This document shows positions 9,621-18,299 of a stretch of DNA of 64,000 nucleotides, piece by piece. Made by a program: the position numbers and the translations under genes. Source of the DNA: Amorphophallus konjac. Taxonomy: Eukaryota; Streptophyta; Magnoliopsida; Alismatales; Araceae. The notes under the pieces were generated by a model, which ran no database searches, was not told where the DNA came from, and saw nothing but the letters and a program-made list of their open reading frames with translations. The stretch spans positions 200,858,102-200,922,101 of the forward strand of contig CM040125.1 of the NCBI GenBank assembly GCA_022559845.1. The letters are read 5' to 3'. Each line of letters opens with the position of its first letter. The stretch's first letter is position 1.

Positions 9621-10082
9621 GTTCGTACTTTATGTCCGTTCTAATGAAAACCCCATATCCTTTTTCAAATGTCCCACCTGCGATAGTCTCTACCCAGCCT
9701 AGACCATACGTCTACTCTGATGAGACCTCTTCATTTGCATTCCGGCAACTCGTCTCCCTTACGGCACACATGGCCAATAAGACGTTTGCTGCCACCAACA
9801 AATTCGGTTCAAGCACCTCCTCGGATGCCGTCACGCGGTGGAGCGAGTTCCCCATCCTTTCTCTGAAGGGGTGGACACTCTCCTGCCAAGGTACGAGCCA
9901 TTCGCATGAGGGATTGTTAAAACCGCTACCCCACCTCCCAAAGTGATAAAACCACATGCATAATAAGATGGATACGCATGAAGCCATGAGATTCCTTTCC
10001 ATTAAAAAGGGAATACATAAAGGGCCCCGAGGGGACACCATATCACAAAAGAGAATAAAAAGAAAAAGAAGGGATAAACAAT
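9621..10082 (+). other. Spacer between repeat array and antisense gene
   Basis: About 460 bp with two or three very diverged pieces of the hairpin array on the left (GTCTACTCTGATGA at about 9710). Then comes a unique stretch and an A-rich run (about 10035-10080) just downstream of the stop codon of the antisense gene. Read on the minus strand that run is T-rich. I see no polyadenylation signal I would defend, and no gene. Confidence 0.5.
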
Positions 10083-11288
10083 TTATGGCCGTCGGAATAT
10101 ATCCTCGAAGGCCAGAAGACCCACATAAGGAGCGGCCCCCAGCTCATGAAGGCGCGCCTCCTCCTCCTGAAGTCCAATCGACATGTCTTGGAGAGACATC
10201 ACTCGTCCCTCCAGCGAGGCTACCTCCTCCTCGGACCGCGGTCGGGTAAAGGATAATTGCTGCAATTCGGCCCGAAGTCCAGAGAGCTCCGTCTCCAAGA
10301 TGGCCATCCGGTCCCGCACAGCTTCTTCCCGCTGAATAGCACCATGTAGCTCGGCTCGGCGTTCATCAAGCATAAGCGTCAGCTTTCCCAGCTCAGATTT
10401 ATATTCTGACCTCTGCAGCTTCAATGCCGTTAGCTTATCAACGATAGTCCGTGCTAGGAAGTCTCTTCGATGCATGAATTTCAGTAGAAGCAGCACCCGC
10501 TGAACCCATGTGTCCAAAGAGCAGCCCATGGCCTGCAAGCCAGCAGTGAAGCGATTGGCGATTTCCTTCAGTTGTAGATACGTCAAGCCAGGCTGGGATT
10601 CTACCAGCTGACGTAGCATGTCCAGGTGCTGCCAGACAAAGTTGTCAGAGGAAGCGAAGCCGAAGGAGGCGGAGGGGACGACTTCAAAGATCACCTCGCC
10701 ATCAATATCTTCCCACAATGCAACGTCCAGCTGAGAGGACGAAGACGGCAGATCTACTGTAAGGGCTGGCCAGTCCTTTTCTGTGCTCTCCTGCTGAGCT
10801 GAAGATTCCTCCCCTATCGCTGTATCGGAAGCTATAGCTTGAACATCCGCAGGGGGAGAATCGATGAAGGATGGAGCTGCCTCTTCATGAGTCTCTTGAA
10901 TAGGGGCTTCATCTTCAGCTGCTCTTTCTGGTGACAGGGAAGGAGCTGCTATAGTCGGAGAAGGCAGAAGTCCAGTCTCTATAGCCACTATGGCAGGGAC
11001 TACTGACTCGGGCGCAATTGACATTACTGTAGCCGGTATAAAAGCAGAGCTTCTAGATGGATCGGCTTCGGCTCTGAAATCCGAAGCCCTGATAGGAATG
11101 CAACTATCTCCTGAGGCCCCTAAATCCAACGATGATAAATCTGTCGAAGATTGTATCCGCATTGGCACAGGGCGAATGACCTCAGGGACCCCCATGCAAG
11201 TTAAAGGTAGAAAAGGGACAATAGCCCAGTTTGTAGAAGAAGTGTCCGTGATAGCCGCAGTTGTGTCTGAGCTAGCAGTGGCAATACC
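10083..11288 (-). CDS. Antisense gene exon 5: acidic region and coiled-coil C-terminus
   Basis: About 400 codons to the natural stop at 10083-10085. The first half is Pro/Glu/Ser rich with little order. Then comes an aromatic acidic stretch (DVALWEDIDGEVIFEV). From about residue 230 of the exon follow long heptad-like helices rich in Leu, Glu, Arg and Gln (TALKLQRSEYKSELGKL, MAILETELSGLRAELQQL), predicted as coiled coil. This part could mediate oligomerisation. The open frame upstream of the internal ATG at 11195 continues to the intron acceptor, so that ATG is not needed as a start. Confidence 0.65.
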   Translation of the reverse strand, partial: GIATASSDTTAAITDTSSTNWAIVPFLPLTCMGVPEVIRPVPMRIQSSTDLSSLDLGASGDSCIPIRASDFRAEADPSRSSAFIPATVMSIAPESVVPAIVAIETGLLPSPTIAAPSLSPERAAEDEAPIQETHEEAAPSFIDSPPADVQAIASDTAIGEESSAQQESTEKDWPALTVDLPSSSSQLDVALWEDIDGEVIFEVVPSASFGFASSDNFVWQHLDMLRQLVESQPGLTYLQLKEIANRFTAGLQAMGCSLDTWVQRVLLLLKFMHRRDFLARTIVDKLTALKLQRSEYKSELGKLTLMLDERRAELHGAIQREEAVRDRMAILETELSGLRAELQQLSFTRPRSEEEVASLEGRVMSLQDMSIGLQEEEARLHELGAAPYVGLLAFEDIFRRP

Positions 11289-11364
11289 CTAAGACCGAAG
11301 CAAAGCAACTTTCAGCACTAGATGAAAGAAACAGATAAAGCAACAAACATGAAAAGGAACCCAC
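11289..11364 (-). other. Predicted intron 4 (76 bp) of antisense gene
   Basis: Starts GTGGGTTCC and ends TTCGGTCTTAG on the minus strand. Splicing joins DPASR to GIATASSDTT in the frame that is open to 10083. Confidence 0.55.
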
Positions 11365-11816
11365 CCTTGAAGCAGGGTCCACATCCTCGAAGTGGGGTGA
11401 AAGAGAAGGAAGCTCCGTAGTCGGAGTGATAAATGGTGGAGTTATGTCGATCTCGGTGTCTAGCCCGGCGAACTCCTCTGGCAACTCCTCCTCAGAAGAT
11501 AGCACCAGCATCTTAGCAGGCTGAAAAGGCAGAGCACCTTTTACGAATACAAGCGGGGCCTCTGATTCAGGAGCATCCCCCTCACTGCCGTTGAAAGTCG
11601 CTTCCTCCTCAGCAGAGACGGTCTTAGAACTGCCTGAGGATATTTCCACACTAGCTACACGCTGTGGGGCCACCTCTAAAACATGTCGGGATGTAGACCG
11701 GGTAATTATGCGCCTAGTCGGAACAGTACTCTGCTTTGACTGGGTCTTGTAACCCTCCTGTGGTTGAAGCAATTCTTTTGTCATCATGGCTCCAATCTGC
11801 TCTTCGCCTGCCACTG
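11365..11816 (-). CDS. Antisense gene exon 4: acidic disordered region
   Basis: About 150 codons, from VAGEEQIGAMMTKELL to DPASR. Ser, Glu and Pro rich, probably disordered, with an Arg cluster (PTRRIITRSTSRH) and acidic clusters (SSEEELPEEFAG). There is no known domain. It leaves at a phase-0 donor AGG|GTGGGT (GT at 11364-11363). Without splicing the ORF runs on into a hydrophobic intron translation and stops at 11272. Confidence 0.55.
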
Positions 11817-11892
11817 CTGCAAAAGAGACCTATGAGGAATATAGCAAAGAAGACAATACAAGTATGAAACAGATAAGAAAAAACACACTTAC
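11817..11892 (-). other. Predicted intron 3 (76 bp) of antisense gene
   Basis: Starts GTAAGTGTG, a consensus donor, and ends with the T-rich acceptor CTCTTTTGCAG on the minus strand. This is the best-supported intron of the four on splice-site grounds. Confidence 0.6.
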
Positions 11893-11967
11893 CCTCCGCC
11901 TCACTAGCCGGCGTGGGAGAGGGCAACCTGGTCTCCACCACAGAAGGTGCTACAACTGGCTCTTGGG
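11893..11967 (-). CDS. Antisense gene exon 3 (25 codons)
   Basis: A 75-nt exon between introns 2 and 3, encoding a Pro/Val/Glu-rich segment (AQEPVVAPSVVETRLPSP, then TPASEAEG). It ends at a consensus donor G|GTAAGTG. The near-perfect donor and the preserved frame support it. Confidence 0.5.
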
Positions 11968-12056
11968 CTGTGCAAAAGGAAGGGGTCAGATTCAAGGACT
12001 TCTTTGAAATCTAGCGAAAGAGAATGAGGAATGTAATTGCAGGCTATTGATGTTAC
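11968..12056 (-). other. Predicted intron 2 (89 bp) of antisense gene
   Basis: Starts GTAACATC and ends TTTTGCACAG on the minus strand. An alternative acceptor CGCTAG at 12011 would make a 46-bp intron, too short for plants, so the farther AG is preferred. It also keeps the reading frame. Confidence 0.5.
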
Positions 12057-12347
12057 CCTGAACCGATGTCTGAGCAGCCTCCCTTTCAGATTCAAACTCA
12101 TCAAATGAGGGAATATCAGGGAGAGGGGTCCTGGTATCCATAACTACCGAAGCCGATTGCTGAGCATAAACCTTCTTGGCCTTCCTGGCCTTCCCAACTG
12201 CAGCCTTAACTACGGAAGCCTTTCTCTTCTTGCCAGGAGGCAGGGGAGTAGTAGTCGGTGCTGCTGCAGGGATTTCAAAATAAGTAGGCTTCTCAGCCTG
12301 CGCAATGATTTTTCTATAAAGCCCCTATCGCTTTATATCAGGCCTGT
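12057..12347 (-). CDS. Antisense gene exon 2: basic linker, possible nuclear signal
   Basis: 97 codons following intron 1. The second TAG of the gene (12325-12327) lies seven codons in. Beyond it the frame encodes a Pro-Thr stretch and a strongly basic run with PPGKKRKASVVKA and KARKAKK, which looks like a bipartite nuclear-localisation signal. An acidic stretch follows (PSFDEFESEREAAQ). The exon ends at a donor G|GTAACA (GT at 12056-12055). It is assigned to the gene only through frame and splice-site consistency. Confidence 0.5.
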
Positions 12348-12440
12348 CTGTTGAAGATGTCAGAGAGGTAATGTGATCAGTGGATGCAAAGTGTAAATAC
12401 TGAGCAGAAATCACTGCAGTCAGGAAAGAAGAGATCATAC
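12348..12440 (-). other. Predicted intron 1 (93 bp) of antisense gene
   Basis: Starts GTATGATC and ends TTCAACAG on the minus strand. Removing it leaves the downstream frame open after one TAG. T-rich, with a plausible branch region. The length is typical of short plant introns. Confidence 0.55.
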
Positions 12441-13572
12441 CTGCTGGGCCATCGTAAAAGATAGAGAGCGGCCAGTACAGATAAGCTACCTCCTTGGAGC
12501 GTGAAGCATCCTCCTTGATAAGCCAGCATACATCACCAAGTACCTGGCACTTCTCCACTAAAGCTGCCAGGTCACTATGACCATGAAGGTCAAGACACCG
12601 AAACAAGTCGAGGTGGTCCATACCCCAGCCGTCGACATAATGAAAAGAGATAAACAACGGCTTGTTCAATATGCCGACTATCGGGTTTTCTGCAGATAAC
12701 CCATGTAAATTCAGCAAAATAAACAACCAAGACGTCTGCTTGTAGTACGTCTGGGTTCTATCTTCCCGGCGCACAAACGTCCTATACGGGTGAAATCTAT
12801 CTGTCGGACCCCTCCAAGAAACTACTGCCGGGAGCGGCTCTTCAATAGGAAATGGATATTGTTGCGCCTCCAAACGAGCGTCCCCTACACGGCTCAAATG
12901 TTTCAAGTTCTGCATGAAGGTGTCCTCATTGATAGTAGCGAAGACAGGAGCAGGCGGGTCGGAATCCTTTTCCTTCAAAGCCCGACGCTGGGCCAGATAG
13001 TTCTCAGCCTCCCTCTGGTGCTGTGAATAAAGCCTTCTCAGGTGGGCCTCGGGGATGTCAAACACTGGCCCGGGCTGTTGTTTCAGAAAGGAACGCTCAG
13101 CCACGTCCCAGAATGCACCTCTACTATCCCTATAGAAGCTGGTTCGAATGTTCCACCATTTGATATATTCTGATGTTACCTGGGGAACACGGTTGGAAAC
13201 TGTGGGAACTCTGAAAACTGCACCGTCCTGGCGATGGTAGAAATCCCACCACAACCGGCCATCGCCGAAAATGGAGGACCCATAATTAGCCCGGCTCTCC
13301 AGGGGAAATTGAGCAACTGTTGTGGGGATATGCTGATCATAACCAAAGTTCCGCCCAAAGCGGAATGGATAGTATGGTTCCAGAAAGAGCAGGCCACCCT
13401 TTCTGAAAACCAAGACACTAGGACAGATGGCCATGGCCCATCTGACCAGCTCTGGCTCCAGGATTGGTCGGGCAGTGTTAACCCCTGAGACATGATGGAT
13501 ATATGTCTCTACCTCTTCCAGCTTGCACTCTCTCTGAGGATCAATCAAAGGAGCTGAACTTGCCGCCAAGCT
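12441..13572 (-). CDS. Antisense gene exon 1, second part: PMD-like C-terminal half
   Basis: Continues in the same frame after the TAG at 13573. It contains LLFLEPYYPFRFGRNFGYDQ, reminiscent of the conserved YHPHR..QFGFDQ signature of plant mobile domains. Further motifs are YIKWWNIRTSFYRDSRGAFWD and a segment with HGHSDLAALVEKCQVLGDV. The exon ends at a donor CAG|GTATGA (GT at 12440-12439). Unspliced, the ORF would read on through the intron to 12325. The break after Tyr-Asp-Gly-Pro-Ala is phase 1. Confidence 0.68.
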
Positions 13573-15255
13573 CTAGAAATGAATGCTGCCAGGGGCATCC
13601 ACCGGCACCTTTATCAGTCGGCCCCTTATTTTGAACAGCTGATCATAGAAAGGACCAGGTTCAGCACTGGCAAACTCAATCATTCTGGGCAGTACTGTGT
13701 CTGCCTGCAAAGTTCTGGGAGCCAACTCAAGAAATAAACTGCAGACCCAGGCATTGAAGAAATGAAAAGGACCCACGGTCCTCAAAGAACGGGGAGTCCG
13801 ATGCTTGTACAGATCCCCCAAAGACTTGTATATCAAACACAGGGCCACTGGGCAGAGCGACAGCCTCATTCCCCAGGCCATCTGACAGGCCGGATATATA
13901 GCTTCTGGCCGGATGATTGTCTCATCCCCTTGAGGGAGAGCGAAAGTGCACAGCCAGAATGTGAAGTAAGCCGCACAATGTGTGATGGGGTCCACGCCTG
14001 CTGGGTTGGGACCACCGCTGCCTGCACGGCGCAATGAGGATGGCAGCGCCGACTTATAACGAGGAGCCCTTACCTGCTTGCTAGCAGTCGGACCCACGGA
14101 AGGGAAGTCGGCATATTTCAAGGGCCCGTCAAAGAAGTATTGAATCCACTGCCCTACCCGGATCCGCAGCTTGCTGCCCTTCTCTCGGGGATGATAACCT
14201 TTGGAGGACCCTCTGCTGTACGCCAGACAAATGGAGCGATATGCCTTCATCAGGTACCGGTATGAGAAGCCAATGGAATATCTGCCTTCACCATCGGAGC
14301 TATCCTTCTCAGAATCTGCCAGGCAGACTTCTTCATACGGCTCGCCGTCAACAGGCAGTCCGGAGAGTTGCGACAGACTCCAGAGGTCAAGAGATGTCTC
14401 ACCCTCTACTATATAGAATATGTTGAATAAGGGGCAGAAGACCTCGAACATCCCACAGCATAACCCTCGGGATATAGGATACCAAAATCGGGAAGCAAAA
14501 ACACTATGATATACCCCGGCTCTGATCAGCAGAGGGGCGTATTCCTTCAGAACAAACTCAGTAAATTCCACGGCTCCGGCTCGAAATAGGTGGCCGTCGG
14601 TGATCTTGGTATCCCCAAACCATCCAGCGGGCAAATGATACTTGAACTGAATGGCCGAACAATTCAGCACAAAAGGCTCTTCGCGGTACCCCCACTTCAC
14701 TGGCGCCAGGAAGAGACCATAGCCGGGCTTCTCCCTATTGACTCGGCCACTGGCATTATCCCACCGAGCAGGTGTGAACTCCGGGGCCCGGGTCAACATT
14801 TTCTTTTCCGACTCCAGCTCCGATATGCCGAGGACTGCATCCCAGTCGCGCTTCTCCCCGGGAAGATATATAGCCTTTCTGCAATATACTGAGTCTTTCA
14901 GGCTGTCTCTCTCACCAAGAATTGCGGCTTCAACTGTACGAGCTATTCGGTAGTTCCGCATTCCACCCACGGTGAAGGTCCGGATAAACGGCAGCAAGTG
15001 TTTGTCCTTCGGGAAATCCGGGCGATAATCAGTGCCCCGTCTGAAACATGTTTCCATGGCAGTGGAGTATACCCGGGATGTTGACACCGTATCGGTATCA
15101 GAATCGGATGATTCATCAACGGAAGCGATCTTGTCGTATCCGAAGTCTAAGCTGTGCACGTTCAGCCAGTTTACTGTGGCCCGTGATATATCCGGTTGGG
15201 CTGACGAACTGGTTCCGACGGCTCCAGAAGATGTAGCAGCAGAGCCGGAAGCCAT
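13573..15255 (-). CDS. Antisense gene exon 1, first part: PMD-like N-terminal half
   Basis: 560 residues from ATG (15255) to a TAG at 13573-13575. After a Ser-rich start and an acidic DESSDSDTDT run comes a globular section with many aromatics (FPKDKHLLPFIRTF, REEPFVLNCSAIQF, RFWYPISRGLCCGMFEVF, FNIFYIVEGETSLDLWSLSQ, PITHCAAYFTFWLC). These patterns are those of plant mobile domain proteins: an aromatic-rich helical fold related to parts of host MAIN-like and transposon-encoded proteins. The frame stays open upstream to 15588, but that part is low-complexity and probably 5' leader. A possible acceptor (GACTGCAG) just before the ATG hints at a leader intron. The TAG is followed directly by exon 1b in the same frame. 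Confidence 0.7.
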   Translation of the reverse strand: MASGSAATSSGAVGTSSSAQPDISRATVNWLNVHSLDFGYDKIASVDESSDSDTDTVSTSRVYSTAMETCFRRGTDYRPDFPKDKHLLPFIRTFTVGGMRNYRIARTVEAAILGERDSLKDSVYCRKAIYLPGEKRDWDAVLGISELESEKKMLTRAPEFTPARWDNASGRVNREKPGYGLFLAPVKWGYREEPFVLNCSAIQFKYHLPAGWFGDTKITDGHLFRAGAVEFTEFVLKEYAPLLIRAGVYHSVFASRFWYPISRGLCCGMFEVFCPLFNIFYIVEGETSLDLWSLSQLSGLPVDGEPYEEVCLADSEKDSSDGEGRYSIGFSYRYLMKAYRSICLAYSRGSSKGYHPREKGSKLRIRVGQWIQYFFDGPLKYADFPSVGPTASKQVRAPRYKSALPSSLRRAGSGGPNPAGVDPITHCAAYFTFWLCTFALPQGDETIIRPEAIYPACQMAWGMRLSLCPVALCLIYKSLGDLYKHRTPRSLRTVGPFHFFNAWVCSLFLELAPRTLQADTVLPRMIEFASAEPGPFYDQLFKIRGRLIKVPVDAPGSIHF

Positions 15256-15591
15256 TGCAGTGTCTGCAGTCGAAGAAGAAATGTGAATTAAAAGTCCTAA
15301 AATAAAAGTCAGTCTTATAGAGATTGTAACATGAGACCCTATGAAAATTTCGGCAGCATCTCCCCTTATTCGGGGACTGCCCAAAAAGAATAGGGAGTCA
15401 CCAACCAAGAGGGGGTGATCCCGGAAGCAAAAGGGATTAAATCCCCAAAAGACGTCGTACCCGATGGGAAGAACTCGCGGCCACCGCCGAGAGGATGAAA
15501 ACGGCTCGCGCCGAAGAAAAGAAATGGAGGGAGAAGATGAAGAAAGAGAAAGGAATGGTGAGAATGAGAAGAAAAAGGGCCTCGGCACCCT

Positions 15592-15800
15592 AAATAGGGG
15601 CCCGATCGACTAGGGTCTCGGCGCGATGAAATGCGCGCCGAGAACCCCCAGGCCGAGAGCCCCCTTTGGCCAAAATGGCGCGCCGGGATCCCCAGGCCGA
15701 GAGCCCCCTTCGGCCAGGCGCGTCGGGAAGCTATGCGCGCCGAGAAGCTCCGTGCCGGGAGGTCTTCGTGCGCCGAGAAGCCCCTACCCCGTGCCGATAA
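15592..15800 (-). promoter_or_regulatory. Candidate promoter of antisense gene
   Basis: On the minus strand CCCTATTTAGGG (TATA-like TATTTA, 15592-15597) lies about 335 bp before the chosen ATG. Upstream of it is a GC-rich stretch (15600-15800) with repeated GCGCCGAGA and CCGAGAGCCCCCTTCGGCC motifs. This placement is inferred from position and composition only. Confidence 0.3.
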
Positions 15801-15993
15801 GCTCCAAAATGCTGAAAGTAAAGAAGATATGAAGATGGGAAAAAGTGAAAATGAAGAATACGTGTGCAGAATATTGTTGCAACGAGATGATCAGGTCTAG
15901 AACTGGATTGAAGAGAAATTGAGGAAGATGCCCTCGAATAATGAACGTCACCTGCAGGCCCCGTGCCGCCCATTCTGCGCTTACGCCGCCCGC

Positions 15994-16007
15994 AGGTGGG
16001 GGGCATT
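15994..16007 (+). other. Polypurine tract of the Tat element
   Basis: AGGTGGGGGGCATT directly precedes the 3' LTR. It is the expected primer site for plus-strand DNA synthesis. Confidence 0.8.
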
Positions 16008-17157
16008 TGTTGACACCTTGAAAATGAACAAGGGTGAAAGCACAATTGAAAAGAGGATCAGACCAACAGTGAAAGACCAATAATGAAGCCCGTCAACCAT
16101 TTACCCGGCTGAAGTCTTTTTCGGCCAAGCTGATGCCCGGTGCTGATATCATTCAGACGGCCACACTGATAAAGCAGTAGTCACTCGACTGATGGGACCT
16201 CTTAGCACACTTTAATGAGAGCTGTACTACTGCCTCATCCAAGAATCCACAGATGACATGTCAGGGTAAGTCAGATGTCGGCTTATTGACAGATGTGATA
16301 TGAGATAAAGATGAAGCCGGTACCGGCAGATGAAGATTGTAAAGGCTTTTGCCAAGTCAGATCAATGAAAAAGAATTGTCTCCACAGATTATATGCCCGG
16401 CTGAGGTCTTCCCAGACTAAGGCTGATGTCCGATCTCGTCACCATTCAGGTAACGATATCGATAAAATGATACCCGGTTTTGTCATCATTCAGATGGCAA
16501 TACTGATGAAACCCCTGTCTACGGACTGATGAAAACATATCAATGATAGCAATGGAAGCTATGTCACCAATACAGGGCCTTCTCTGGTTCTGATGAATAT
16601 CAATTTAAAGGATTAAGAGAGGCCAAGGCACGTGCGAAGCTTAAAAGTCCTAAATGGGCCGGCCAAATGGGCTTCCGAGTGTGGCGCCGAGAACCTCAAC
16701 AGAAGGCCACTCGGCGTGCCGGGAGCTATTGCGAACGAATGGGGCGCGCCGATTACCATCTGCCGACATGCAAGAAGAACCTGGGTCTATATAAACCCAC
16801 TTCTTCGAAGAAAGAAAGGAGATGATAAGGAGGGGATAAGAGAGGCAGAGGAGAGAAGCACCAGAAGAAATAGAAGGGCCTCGAAGAAAAAAGAGAGATC
16901 GAGAGAGATCGAAAGGATAGCCAGAAGAAGAAAGCAGGAAGAAGAAGCTCCAGGTGGGCTGCCCCGGGGAGGGAGAGGAGTCAATGCTCCGCCCTCCCCC
17001 ATACTTTCTTTTCTTTTCTTCGATGTAATCTAGCGAGTCTTTTCTCGATTTATCAAATGTAGCCGGAGAGTCCCGGTCTTGATTTCCCCCTCTCTGCTTT
17101 GCATTTCTCTTTTACGATCTGTGTAAGTCTTCGATGCAATGCAATGAAATATCAACA
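16008..17157 (+). repeat. 3' LTR of the Tat element (1150 bp)
   Basis: Begins TGTTGACACC after the polypurine tract and ends AATATCAACA, so the ends pair as TGTTGA/TCAACA. The U3 part holds a diverged direct repeat (about 16105 and 16397, both with CCCGGCTGA.GTCTT and later CATTCAG). It also has the GCGCCGAGAA..CTCGGCGTGCC type motif found next to the antisense promoter. A TATA box lies at 16788-16796. The right end is my best call by terminal pairing; the 5' LTR needed to confirm it is off-window. Confidence 0.75.
16788..16796 (+). promoter_or_regulatory. TATA box in the Tat 3' LTR
   Basis: CTATATAAA followed by CCCACTTC. This is the usual placement between U3 and R, and would start the genomic transcript in the 5' copy. 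Confidence 0.65.
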
Positions 17158-17363
17158 TGGCCCATTTGGGCACCGATTGATTGAGATATCTGCTCTCCGT
17201 CTCTCTCTCCATGTATATAGTTCTCGGCTGAAAAGTCCAGTAGCCTAGACTCTTCGAGTTTCAGAGCCGATTGAATGAATCTGTTCTTCGAGGAGGGATG
17301 AAGATAGGACCCCTACCCCTATCTAATGGGTTATTGGGTTCTACTTTCTTCTCCCCTCCTGTC

Positions 17364-17885
17364 TCAATGGCAGATCCTCCGCATATAGTCTGAGTTTTCT
17401 CTCGAGCCCTTGTGCTGTTCAGGAACCAGAGACATCAATCTCTTGGTTCCCTGAACTGCTGGCTGTACAAAGATGTGTCTGCTCTGCAGGTTAATGCCAT
17501 CCCACGAGATTTTAACAAGCGATGACCTCAGTCTCTCGACCCTCCATTCTAACCCTTGAATGATTAGGGTCTGGAGTTTAGGCGTTAAGAGTTCCTCCGT
17601 CGCCGGTTTTTCGATGCAGTTGGGCTCGTCTAGGGGATCAGAGACAGTCATCTCTTGATCCCCCAGACGGCCTGCAACAAACAGATGAAACCCTTCACAG
17701 GGTATAGACGATGGTCTCTTTTCCCCTACTGATTCGGCCTTCCAATTCCCTTGGCATCCTTCAAACAGAGCTATCCACGAAACCCCCTCCTGCACTCCAC
17801 ATTCGGTCTCGATCCGAGCCAGAAAACTCCGAAAATTCCCGAACAGAGTACCGTAATCAAGCCATGAAACCCTAAACCCTTTCAC
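17364..17885 (-). CDS. Hypothetical 173-codon ORF over hairpin repeats
   Basis: An uninterrupted minus-strand ORF with an ATG start, not recognised. Its translation contains two loosely similar segments (HLFVAGRLGDQEMTVSDP and HIFVQPAVQGTKRLMSLVP), which correspond to the two DNA hairpin repeats read in the same frame. Either a protein repeat or a structured-DNA repeat could explain the similarity. There are no domains and no evidence of expression, so I treat it as doubtful. Confidence 0.2.
   Translation of the reverse strand: MKGFRVSWLDYGTLFGNFRSFLARIETECGVQEGVSWIALFEGCQGNWKAESVGEKRPSSIPCEGFHLFVAGRLGDQEMTVSDPLDEPNCIEKPATEELLTPKLQTLIIQGLEWRVERLRSSLVKISWDGINLQSRHIFVQPAVQGTKRLMSLVPEQHKGSRENSDYMRRICH
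17417..17668 (+). repeat. Two 40-bp hairpins in a 211-bp direct repeat
   Basis: Hairpin 1 (17417-17456) has arms GTTCAGGAACCAGAGA and TCTCTTGGTTCCCTGAAC around a 6-base loop. Hairpin 2 (17628-17668) has GTCTAGGGGATCAGAGA and TCTCTTGATCCCCCAGAC. The start-to-start distance is 211 bp, and the flanks (GGCTGTACAAAGATG and GGCCTGCAACAAACAGATG) are also related. Several stem positions differ between copies on both arms together, so pairing is retained. Confidence 0.7.
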
Positions 17886-18299
17886 CTTCCCGGCGTGCTA
17901 ATTTCCACGCCGAGAACTACGCTGCCGAGAGGCCTCCCTCTTCCTTCCCCTTCAGCAAAACGACAAAACCCCCCGGTGAAACCCCTGTTCCTTCACAGCC
18001 TTCCCGGCCTGTGGCCTCCCGGCGCCAGCTTCCCGACGCGGCGAGGAGCGCACCGAGAAGCTTCACGCCGGGAGCCTCCCCCTTTTCTTTTGCCATTTAA
18101 GCCATGCCGAGACCCCCTTGTTTGGACAAGAAACCCACGCCGAGAGCACCCCCTTTTGGCCTACTAAACCCATGCCGAGAGCACCCCCTTCGGCCAATAG
18201 AAACCCACGCCGAGACCCTCCTTCTTCGGCCAATGAAACCTAGTCCGAGGCCCTCCTCTGCACTGTCATCCTTCAATCCTTTAGTCTCCCTATACACCT

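Larger units (their letters stand above)
10083..15255 (-). pseudogene. Antisense five-exon plant-mobile-domain-like gene
   Basis: A gene on the strand opposite to gag-pol, between the repeats and the LTR. My model has exons 15255-12441, 12347-12057, 11967-11893, 11816-11365 and 11288-10083, separated by four GT-AG introns of 93, 89, 76 and 76 bp. Exon lengths sum to 4839 nt, exactly 1613 codons, and every phase joins. The frame contains two stops (13573-13575 and 12325-12327), both TAG, so this copy would not give full-length protein. The first 900 codons resemble the plant mobile (aminotransferase-like) domain; the C-terminal third is acidic, then coiled coil. Extra ORFs, including antisense ones, are known in Tat elements and some resemble this domain. 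The function is not established. Start chosen at the ATG before ASGSAATSS. Confidence 0.75.
1..17157 (+). mobile_element. Tat-lineage Ty3/gypsy retrotransposon, 5' part off-window
   Basis: The order gag, protease, RT, RNase H, second (archaeal-type) RNase H, integrase, tandem repeats, antisense gene, polypurine tract, LTR is that of the Tat lineage. The extra RNase H before integrase is the lineage marker. The window opens inside gag, so the 5' LTR, PBS and gag N-terminus are missing. The 3' LTR begins TGTTGACACC right after a purine tract and ends ATCAACA, giving the pair TGTTGA/TCAACA. The predicted target duplication to the right is TGGCC (17158-17162); its partner lies outside. All coding segments on the + strand are in one frame from 11 to 7000, with stops only. 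Confidence 0.9.

Noticed and set aside
11904..12104. Alternative frame DFKEVLESDPF as part of the antisense gene
   Set aside because: It would need a 46-bp intron, shorter than plant introns splice well. The farther acceptor gives an 89-bp intron and keeps the downstream frame.
17158..17175. TGGCCCATTTGGGCACC as a primer-binding site after a 5' LTR
   Set aside because: The LTR before it directly follows a polypurine tract, so it is a 3' LTR. No gag or pol follows, and the sequence is self-complementary rather than tRNA-like.
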